Part shown: one piece after another, positions 57,201 through 64,000 of the stretch | Numbering within the stretch: position 1 is the first letter of the stretch | How the letters are laid out: every line of letters begins with the position of its first letter | Assembly (NCBI GenBank): GCA_022701365.1 | Contig: JAKUHH010000068.1 | Span: forward strand, 621,189-685,188 | Source: Mycocentrospora acerina | Taxonomy: Eukaryota; Ascomycota; Dothideomycetes; Pleosporales | Direction of reading: 5' to 3' | Length of the DNA stretch: 64,000 nucleotides | The notes under the pieces: model-generated | Databases searched by the model: none | The model's input: the letters and a program-made list of their open reading frames with translations, nothing else | What the model was told of the DNA's origin: nothing | Made by a program: the position numbers and the translations under genes

Positions 57201-58280
57201 AGTATGGTCAATTCGCAACCTCGTCTACCTCCTAGCATGGCGCGGGATGCAAATGCTACTACGCCTGCAGCACCGCAAAGTGCACCTCGCCCATCACCAT
57301 ATGCATCTCCATGGGCTGGTGGTAATGCTGCCGGCAGTCCTCCTGCTCCCAACCCCCCACATCCCTATCCCCAAACCAACTCTCAACAACCCCCAGCAAG
57401 CACGGCAAGCGCGCCCAACGGCCCGTACGGTGTGCTGTATCCAACAAATGCCCCGCCGCCACACAACAATCACAGCACGGCAAGTCCATATGGCGGGCAA
57501 TATTCGACAGCCGGTGCCAGCCCATATGCTCAGCCTCCACCCCGGCCTTACGCCCCATATCCACCTCCGGGACAGCAACCTCCAGGGCCACGGTCGCAGT
57601 ACTCGGCTCCATATCCTCCACCGCAGCCATATGTGCCGCAGGGTCCTACACCAGATGATCAGTTCGACCTCCATCCCTCTGGTCGGTATCCTCGAAACTG
57701 CAGTCCTGATCTTATTCGGCAATTAGAAGCGTTCAGAGGGGTATACCTCAAGACAAGAACCGAACCAGGAGAACCTACAAAGGTGGATAACGCGATCAGG
57801 GCGTATGTAGATCAGACGGTGCCGGAAGCCAGCCTTACAAAGTCTGAGATGGCACTTTTGACTGCTATCAAGAGCATTCAGGGCATTGATGTGCTGAGAC
57901 CAGCGGTTGTGCAGAAGAGCGTGACCCCCGCGACACCAGCAACAAGCACAAGCGCGGCGGAAATGGTGGCAGGTGCTGCAGCTACACAGCATCAACGTTC
58001 GTCTCAGCCCCTGGGGACTGAGCACCACCCTAACCCGGCTACCAATGCGACATCGCCTACCCCACCAATAGGCGAACCTCAAAGGTTCATGCCGAATATG
58101 ATGAGTGCCCCGCCATCGTTTCAGCACAGTCCCAGTGTTGAACCGCTTACGCCTGCCTCGGGATCGCCAATGAACGGCTCACGTCCACTTCCTCCTGATG
58201 CCGTTGCTGCCATCGTAGCGGAAGTCAGGGGTCCTACAGGAGCTGAAGCGGGCAAGCTCAAAGACGAGCAGGCAGAATAA
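54246..58280 (+). CDS. FHL1: Forkhead transcription factor with FHA domain (FHL1 type)
   Basis: Single exon, 1344 residues from ATG 54246. Later in-frame ATGs at 54540 (MASVVSREPF) and 54657 (MDAVAPAAAA) are possible true starts, since the first ~135 residues look unlike the rest. The FHA region spans about 228-448, with YQIVLGRDI and the core GISRQHARIFYDF, GSNG and LTIGAVNMQFYL. The forkhead domain is at about 848-937 (NYVVLIHEAITSAPNGQMNL, GWQSSVRHNLGQHDAFMK, GFNWRINPD). An Asp run, Lys/Glu/Pro repeats and a Pro/Tyr-rich C-terminus complete it. In yeast Fhl1 sits at ribosomal-protein promoters through Ifh1; a comparable role here is inferred. Confidence 0.93.
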   Translation: MAGCFEHNDWLAQYIDSYDFDAAARDRARVDATIREAREWSCLVGDDAVTEASTASQGACATSRAVAPPIPHANGQRPPSLTLALALISQPASEDGGRMASVVSREPFAPLLHNGDAHHGPATATDRLPAAPSQRSDMDAVAPAAAANAPAPPATTTPGDADLNLPTATATGDALPALAAPISFPAPASAPASAPALHSLGDFVPMDMDMDMDMDFPPPNEERLTAFARLRFDDGSYYMHTYQIVLGRDITLAHKDMKRLVKVDQLKADGQPQAAEELLHGKKKKRGRRGARSVISEKGGIVSAPIDAMPKAYQQRRLSNASHSLSSGSHPTAESSEEKPPDRAPQDLIMQAFPEVPAQFEGHVPEDPNDCPLVPIHPQNITSKTGKAGPKGISRQHARIFYDFDEGQFCIEVLGSNGLHHEGDFYPQGEILPLDHGDHLTIGAVNMQFYLPDVALTEEQRHRRESGSRPMSFSFENGHGELQSEEQMSSGSEGELSINPRHMYHVPIDSDMESEDADDDDDDDDDMDEYEEPVPRARPKQSLKIKLKTSLPPPPPKINKKPLKRKYRDPTPEEPPMKKTKQKFKPTFKPKFQTAAREPAREAKISKEPKTSKEPKEPKELKELEKPKDTKEVKETKEPKEQKEKSKAPAKAPAKAPSKTPAPDEVTVDEPVAVIPTIEVPVKEKAEPTVKSVPTDSPPLLRKPFEGEIEAGGEIEGLITEEMARQHNLPSSLIGHVVEKRKGPGRPPKDGIMSKRQRSQLIKQAKEIEKAKAAGIDPADIPAPTMKPKVMKRKESNAADGDDDDARDTTEKGDGTAPGDRKLAKPVRPPRTPSPEMRMEDYTEEQLQRPSANYVVLIHEAITSAPNGQMNLQQIYNYIEKKYPWYKFKTTTSGWQSSVRHNLGQHDAFMKGDKEGKGFNWRINPDVSIEKERRKRQVSPPVNPARGQTYYPPNGYPPYSQPGYPPYHPGMPPHAMPTAAPRLPPSMVNSQPRLPPSMARDANATTPAAPQSAPRPSPYASPWAGGNAAGSPPAPNPPHPYPQTNSQQPPASTASAPNGPYGVLYPTNAPPPHNNHSTASPYGGQYSTAGASPYAQPPPRPYAPYPPPGQQPPGPRSQYSAPYPPPQPYVPQGPTPDDQFDLHPSGRYPRNCSPDLIRQLEAFRGVYLKTRTEPGEPTKVDNAIRAYVDQTVPEASLTKSEMALLTAIKSIQGIDVLRPAVVQKSVTPATPATSTSAAEMVAGAAATQHQRSSQPLGTEHHPNPATNATSPTPPIGEPQRFMPNMMSAPPSFQHSPSVEPLTPASGSPMNGSRPLPPDAVAAIVAEVRGPTGAEAGKLKDEQAE
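54866..54891 (+). repeat. ATGGAC hexamer run inside FHL1
   Basis: Consecutive ATGGAC units encode an (Met-Asp)n stretch before the FHA region. A likely site of in-frame length variation. Confidence 0.85.
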
Positions 58281-59532
58281 CAGCATCTTGGTTGTTTGCA
58301 CGCCAGTTCCGAAATGGAAGGCCTTCCTCTTCACATCGTCATCTCAACAGGAGTTTTAGCGTTTTCTTGTTTTAGAGAGCGGAATTTTTTTCTCTGGCGT
58401 TTTCATTCGGCAAAGATAGGGAGATCTTCTTCTTCTTCTTCGTCTGTTTGCTTTTCGTTTTCATTCCACCTGCATTTGGTACTGGGCTGGTCGGGGAAAA
58501 ATCATCTCGACCGGTCCTAATCTAAACTGGTATTGGCTATTGATACCCCTCCCCCGCCTTATTTGCGACTTGGGCGCTTCTAAAACGGGTTTCTTTGTAA
58601 GGAGTGGAGTGGTGGATGGAATAAAAGCGAGAGATTCTTGGGGGGCTCAGTTTTCTTCTTCTTCGTCGATTTTTTGTCCTTCTCGGCCTTGGCTTCGATT
58701 CGGATATATGTATATGTTTATGTTTATGTGCTAGGCGAGTGGAGTTGTTTGGGCGGATAGGATAGAGGGAAGTGGGAAGACGGCGGAGGATGCATTGCGT
58801 TGCGTGCATGTATGGAGATGCAAATGGGGAAAGGGAATATAGCTAGGCTAAGCCAGGTATGGCTCTGGCTGTGTGAATTGATGAATGAATAGCTTACTTA
58901 GGATAGATGTTATGCATGGAAAAGAAAGGTGGGGTTGGAGCAATGAAACGAAGCACATTTATGAACATTTCTGAGATTGCCTGTCATGATGTGATGCTTG
59001 CGGTTCTTTCTTAGTGGACTTTTGTGTTGGCCTTGACCTGTTCCTTTTTAACTCTTTGCAACGAAAGGCAGGGTAGTCTAGGAAGAAGAAGAAGAAGAAG
59101 AAGAAGAAGAAGAAGAAGAAGACATTGAAAATGGTATAAATTTCTCAAGGTATATCATTCGTAGTCAAAGGGAAACAGTCCGCCCAACAATCTCGCTAAC
59201 TTCTAAGTAGATAAGTAGGTAGGTAGACAACTTGCCCTGCCTTGCTTTGCCCGTTCTCCTCGACTGTGTCAAATCGGTAGGGTTGGCGGGGTCGGCAGAT
59301 GGGTAGTGCAAACTCTAACCCCCCCCCCTCCCCTCTCCACGCCCAAATCAAGGCTTTGATGTGCCATGCTGCAGGTTTCAAACAACGGGGATCGCGTAGA
59401 GAAACCATAATGCCAATTAAAACTCCCGCCCGTCCCGTCTCTGTCAAATCGCCAAACGCCGGTCCCCCCTTGTCTTTCAATGTATCGCGTCTCGTCACGT
59501 CTCGTTTCGTCTCGTCTTGTCGATGAGTATCC
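58281..59532. other. Convergent 3' region, FHL1 / SNF7, with GAA run
   Basis: 1.25 kb with no gene supported. It holds TC-rich 3' flank, a (GAA)n run at 59082-59123, a C-run near 59320 and repeated CGTCT pentamers at about 59488-59521. Confidence 0.6.
59082..59123 (+). repeat. GAA trinucleotide microsatellite
   Basis: About 13-14 uninterrupted GAA units between two convergent genes. Confidence 0.9.
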
Positions 59533-60319
59533 TCACATGGCCATTTCAGCCTGCAGTTTCCGGAGCTCTTCTTCCTCGTCGTCTTCCTCGACACGCAGTG
59601 GGGCTTTGCCCTTGAATTCGGAGAGGGGCGCTTGGGGCAGTCTCCCGACCTTGTCGCCGACGGGGACGTTTCCTGTCTTGAGCATATCTTCGTCGAGCTT
59701 TTCTTGTTGCAGTTCAGCGAGTTCTTCGTCGAGCTCATCTTCGTCGATGCCGGTTGGCGCTACACCCGAGGTAATGGCGTCGCTGATTTCTTCGCCGATG
59801 GCATGCTGCTCGCGGAGGTCTTCCCTGGGGTGGGGGTTAGTATTGGGTTAGGGCTAGGGAGAAAGGTATTCTTACATGACGTTGTCGACCTTGTCGATTG
59901 TTAGGCCAGCGTGTATCTGCTTCATTGCTGAGCCGGCGTTCTTCATTGCGTCGAGCGTCTCCTTGTTGATGTTTGCGGTTTCGATCGAGTAGATTTCGCG
60001 CTCGAGCGTCATTATTTGGGAGCTGGTCTGTTCGAGCGAGTGCTCAAACTGCTTCTTCCGCCGCAACGCCGCCTTTGCCGCTGTCGCCGCGTAAGTACAT
60101 GGTGGTTGTAGATGGTTTGAGACGGGCGGCCGACGTACCGTTCTTGTTAGTTGATACATATTTGCGAGCCAGCGTATCTTGCTCATCCATCTGGTTCTGC
60201 AGGTGCTTCTCGCGCTTGTTGAGCATCTCGAGCTGTCCGCGCAACTGCAGGATGGCCTTCTTGGGCGCATCTTTCTTGGCTTGGCCGCCGCCAAACCACC
60301 CAAGACCCCAGCCGGACAT
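59533..60319 (-). CDS. SNF7: ESCRT-III subunit Snf7/Vps32
   Basis: Three exons: 60319-60139, 60080-59876 and 59824-59533; 225 residues, typical for the family. The N-terminus MSGWGLGWFGGGQAKKDAPK is the short amphipathic anchor plus basic patch that binds membranes. Long helices follow: AILQLRGQLEMLNKREKHLQ, AKAALRRKKQFEHSLEQTSS and TLEREIYSIETANINKETLD. The acidic C-terminal part includes LDEELAELQQEKLDEDMLK, where Bro1/ALIX-type partners bind. It polymerises on endosomes to drive multivesicular body sorting and also serves in pH signalling in fungi. Head to head with TEN1. Confidence 0.96.
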
Positions 60320-60682
60320 TGTGACGGTAGTGTCTGGAGGAGATCTGAGTTAGTCGTGCAAAGGTGGCAGAAGACAGGCCCAAGAATGCACTATCGCCGG
60401 CAATCAAGGTGCGCCGTGGAGAGCAAGAGTGGGGTATGCGGCGATGGCGGGGAGCAGGTCGGCACGTACTTTTCGCGGTTGAAGAGGGAAGACGGGGTGC
60501 GAGAGGCGCGAGGTCGTAGTGGAAGGGTTGGGCGGCGGTGAGGTCGGCGGTACGAGTGTTGAGCGTTGCCTGGGAGTGGTCAGCGGTCGATTCGTGCATC
60601 AGAGGCTATGATGTCGCTGCGGCGCTAGTGGCATGGCACGTGCCGGCCGGTTCACAAGCACCAGGCAAGCTTCCTTGTCGTC
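60320..60682. promoter_or_regulatory. Divergent promoter, SNF7 / TEN1
   Basis: 363 bp between divergent starts. One CACGTG occurs near 60638. No other site recognised. Confidence 0.5.
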
Positions 60683-61110
60683 ATGTCTGGCCCTGTTGCA
60701 TCGAGTCTCGTGCTGCTTAGCGACCTGGGGACATGCGCGCTAGGGACAAAGGCTCGCTTTCTCGGCTGGTACTGTCGTCGACTTTGATAAGGAAGGCTGG
60801 GCTGATGCTGGGCTGACTCTGCGACAGCATCGATGAGTATGTTGTCGCGACCGCGACATTGCGCTTGAAACACAACTATCCGCCCTCTCACTCGCCTGTC
60901 ATTGCAAATGTAGACATTGAGCATGTTCTTGAACGAATAAAGCCCCATGAGATGGACGTTGGTACCTGGATCAACGTCATCGGCTACGTCGAGCGGCGGA
61001 AGGGAAAGGCAAAAGGCATCTTCGTGCAAGCTATTGCCGTCTGGGATGCTGGCAATGTGGACCTAGAGCAATACCAGAGAGCCGTCGAAAAGAGAAAAGA
61101 GGTTGCTTAA
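60683..61110 (+). CDS. TEN1: CST complex subunit Ten1 (OB fold)
   Basis: Two exons, 60683-60768 and 60828-61110; 122 residues, the usual Ten1 size. Splicing joins KARFLG to CIDEYVVATATLRLKHNYP, which gives the OB-fold strands 1-3. Later segments are NVDIEHVLERIKPHEMDVGT and WINVIGYVERRK, followed by IFVQAIAVWDAGNVDLEQY. Ten1 with Stn1 (and Ctc1/Cdc13) binds single-stranded telomeric DNA and coordinates C-strand fill-in by polymerase alpha. Identification rests on size and the order of strand motifs; no catalytic residue exists to check. Confidence 0.85.
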
Positions 61111-61761
61111 CGCTGCAGGAGGTAGCAATCAACGCCCGTGATGCAGAGAGCATTGTCAATGTACGCCACACATATACGCCTCACACATGTTGTAACTAGC
61201 CAGCACATTATCAACTTTTGGCCTGAAAGAAAGAGAGAGATTATAAAATAACCAAAACGCTACGATTCTCTTACTTTCATACTCAATTCCCGCTGCAAGC
61301 AATGCATCTTTCTCCGATTTTGGCCATATAATATAAGGTATTCACCGACCTCAGAAACGATACGCTTTAATACATTGAGTTTGTAGAACTGTCCTCAGTC
61401 GTGGATATTACACAGCACATGTCATTGGAGATGACATGTACCAAGTGCTCTACTCTGTGAAACCCAATATCAACATCGGGCCAATGATATATTGGGTGTA
61501 CACGGAAGACAGGTATGGAGACCGCGACAGGGAAGTGTAGTCCTGACCTAGCAAGAACATGGACCCTGCGTTGTATTGAAGTGAACTTGATATCAACATT
61601 GTATACCGCAGTGATAGTACGTGCAATATTGCCTTGAAGGAAGCAATGGCAGTCTTCAAAAATATCATAAACAGCAAATTTTCTTAAACAAGCCGAAGTA
61701 GTACCCAACAACTCACCCTTATCATACCATTTTGCATCTCACATGCCATTTAATAACATGA
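61111..61761. other. Convergent 3' intergenic
   Basis: 651 bp between TEN1 and the P450 gene. Short frames only. No gene seen. Confidence 0.6.
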
Positions 61762-63518
61762 CTAGTTTGCTCGCCGGAGAATGACCTCCAAAGGCCTCTT
61801 TTCCTACATCAAAGTTAGCATAACTCAAAGAATAAGTAGTCAAGAAGTATTACCCAGAATATGTAAATATTCTGTGCGCCCCAATCCCATCGATCAGCAT
61901 CATTCTTCAGTGCTAGATCAAATTCCCACAGTAATCTTGCCAGAACGACACGCATCTCGGCATATGCAAGATTCATGCCGATGCAACTATGTCTCCCAAT
62001 TAGAAACGGTTGAAATACAGACATGTTGTCAGTTTTAGGGTCAGGGTTGAGGAAGCGCTCTGGGATGAAAGAATTTGGGTGCCGGAAGTTGTATGTTTGG
62101 CGGTTTGCAGCGTGCTGGTTTACCGCTACATAGGTCTATCATGCGTTAGTTAAACCAAGTTGTTGTCTGATGGAAGTACATACACCACTAGGCACCCATC
62201 GTCCGCAAATTGTGTCACCACCTTGCGGCACGATTCTAGGAACGCTTATACTGTTTGGCGGATCGAGGCGTAGCCCTTCGTTGATGACAGCATTCAAATA
62301 TTGTAACATTCCTGTATTCGCAATCGTGATATCTTCCGCTGTGTTGAACGTGCTCCTTACTTCTTGAGTCACGCGATGCAAAACGCCTTTATTCTGCACG
62401 AGTTCTCTGAGAATTGCAGTCAACCCGCTGGATACTGTCTCACTTGCTGCAAATACTATGATGGCCATATTGATCTCCCACTCTCGATCAGAGATCGGAG
62501 TCTTGCTGTCGCTGTGCTTCTTTGTCGGTGTTACAAAGTCCGGTCTCTGGGTGTCGAGTGCAAGCCTTTTCATCGCCTTTGCTGCGCTCATCTCACGATG
62601 GTCCTTCATCCGCTGAATCACCTTTTTGGGGATGACATAACGGAGTAGCTTATCAATAGGAGGATATGTGTTGATAGATGAAACGAGAGACAAGCCTTTC
62701 CCAAAACCCTGCGCTATTTCGACCCAAGGATGTGCCTTTCCGTTCTTCAGGCAGTCGAAAGATTCGCCAAAGGAGAGGTCCCCAGAGATATCAAAGGTGA
62801 GGTATTGAAGCCATTTTTCCAAATCCACGGCCCTTTCTTTGCCTTGTTGGCTGGACGAAGCAGCTTTTAGTTGCCTTATGAAGAGCTCCACATAGCCCTC
62901 AACCACTGGCGATTGTTCTCGCAGACTTTTATCCGAGAATGAGTTTGCGAATGCGCGGCGAAACCGAGAATGAGCAGCTTCGTCGTAGCCCATGATGGAA
63001 TGCGGCTCGTCAGGTGTTTGTTTTTGGAACCACGTGCGGTTTCGTTGGAAGGCCTGATGACCGGGCCGACTGACATAGATGTCTTTCCATGCTGCACTGT
63101 CTGCATAGGAAAGTTCGTTGGGGGCTATGCGCACGATGGGCCCGTATCTGGTGTGAAAGTTGAGCAGCTCTCGATGCAGTCGTCCTCGATGAGTTGCGAT
63201 GACGTAGGGTAGGCGAAAAGATCTCCAGGACAAGGGTCCAGGATAGTGACGGAGTGGATGCAAGAAAGCATTGTAGAAGCCGTATGAAAAGACCGCCTGG
63301 AATTGAATTGAGAAGGTTAGTGTTTGTGCCTGTTCTTGATGTTGCAAACGAAGGACACAAATAACTCTGTTGGGTCACGATTCTCAAGCTGAGCGCGAAA
63401 TGATTGTACTCACTATGAGTGGTAATGTAATGAGCAACGCCAGTGATGGTATACTAATTTGTGAAAGTGGAAGCTTTGCCCAAAGAGCGCCTGATGACTG
63501 ATGGGCTGAGTTCACCAT
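61762..63518 (-). CDS. Cytochrome P450 monooxygenase
   Basis: Four exons: 63518-63414, 63296-62184, 62135-61854 and 61803-61762; 513 residues, normal length. Exon 1 supplies an N-terminal membrane anchor (ISIPSLALLITLPLIVAVF-type) and is preferred over an intron-internal ATG at 63347. The oxygen-binding I-helix reads IIVFAASETVSSGL, the ExxR motif is NEGLR, the PERF motif is FIPERFL, and the heme loop is FLIGRHSCIG with Cys457 as iron ligand. The tail NLAYAEMRVVLARLLWEFDL and overall pattern resemble fungal isotrichodermin C-15 hydroxylase/CYP65-like enzymes. ER-bound; substrate unknown. No biosynthetic partner lies next to it in this window. Confidence 0.93.
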
Positions 63519-64000
63519 TATGCGATTTGAGACTGGCCGACCGGCTCGTCACGAACTTTTGAGATCTGTGAGTTTACAGCTAAATTTTGATAATCACCAA
63601 CACATGTACAGAACATATCAACAACATGTATGTTGTGAACTACGTTGTAGAATATATGGTCGTGACGTTGAGGGTTAGTAGGTTAGTGAGTGTTAGTAAG
63701 CCTTCTGAATCGACCTTTCCTCTTCCCCCCACCAATCAGATGGCGTCTATTAATTGCTTGAACACAAGTTCACTCATGCATCTTTCGCTCTCCCTCGGCC
63801 TATTCGTCTTCAATTTGTATCGCTCAACGTATCACCTTGAGCATCTGCGAAGCATGAAAAGAAAAACGGCATGTTTTCTGCCACGATCAAAGGAACATGA
63901 CTAGTATACGATGCGCTATACATTTTTTAATCCCGTCTGAGTTGGTATACCTCAATCGTGCCGGTCTCCCGAGAGGACCTTCTATAATAGCTTTTTCCGA
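63519..64000. other. Upstream region of the P450 gene, window end
   Basis: 482 bp. A 105-codon frame at 63587 lacks support. Repeated GTTAGT-like units occur near 63670-63700. Confidence 0.5.

Noticed and set aside
62139..62183. P450 frame continuing past 62184 to a stop
   Set aside because: This is intron read-through. A GTATGT donor and downstream exons restore the PERF motif and heme loop.
63297..63347. P450 start at 63347
   Set aside because: It lies in intron 1. The exon at 63518-63414 supplies the expected membrane anchor and splices in phase.
63660..63705. GGTTAGT repeats resembling telomeric sequence
   Set aside because: Units are irregular and not TTAGGG; far from a chromosome-end context.

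Overview
The window is nuclear DNA of a filamentous ascomycete (Pezizomycotina), most likely Dothideomycetes/Pleosporales. Protein-coding genes carry short GT-AG introns (mostly 48-80 nt) with CTNAC-type branch sites. The gene set mixes fungal housekeeping genes with Pezizomycotina accessory families: UstYa-type, WSC-AA5 oxidase, DUF7053, GH105 and a PARP-finger protein. Pyrimidine-rich leaders and AT-rich gene-poor spacers complete the picture. The class-level assignment is inference from style and families. I rebuilt exon-intron structures by hand; coding phase closes for every multi-exon model given.

Layout. 1-1.6 kb: 3' part of an F-box/LRR-like gene with a cysteine-rich tail. 2.7-7.6 kb: WKF-domain protein, proteasome alpha1 and an unknown helical protein. 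7.6-14.6 kb: gene-poor, mostly AT-rich block holding one small three-exon gene (11963-12368) and a 51-bp-period repeat relic. 14.6-18.8 kb: small secreted protein and a TRK potassium transporter. 20.2-26.8 kb: histidine phosphatase, PRKRIP1-like protein, CCT gamma and an unknown conserved protein. 28.9-34.2 kb: secreted SMP-30-like propeller, small hypothetical protein and AT-rich spacers with decayed repeats. 34.2-39 kb: mitoribosomal uS15m head-to-head with ribosomal uS2 (RPS0), then the EAF elongation factor. 39.6-49.5 kb: WSC-AA5 copper oxidase, two-finger PARP-type protein, tail-anchored thioredoxin, GH105 and DUF7053. 51.3-63.5 kb: UstYa-like protein, 2OG-Fe(II) oxygenase, forkhead FHL1, SNF7, TEN1 and a cytochrome P450.

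How the genes relate. Most housekeeping genes sit in divergent pairs that share short upstream regions: WKF/alpha1, phosphatase/PRKRIP1, CCT3/unknown, uS15m/uS2, thioredoxin/GH105, 2OG oxygenase/FHL1 and SNF7/TEN1. Several bear on ribosome production: WKF protein, uS2, uS15m and FHL1 (in yeast a ribosomal-protein gene regulator). The host-facing or secondary-metabolism-type genes (secreted protein, AA5 oxidase, GH105, UstYa, P450) are scattered and do not form a convincing cluster. I see no CRISPR, no tRNA or rRNA gene and no intact transposon. I found no clearly novel multi-gene system; the most unusual items are the small gene in the AT-rich block, the F-box protein with a zinc-binding-like tail, the three CACGTGA boxes in the shared ribosomal promoter, and the Trp-to-Phe change in the AA5 oxidase.
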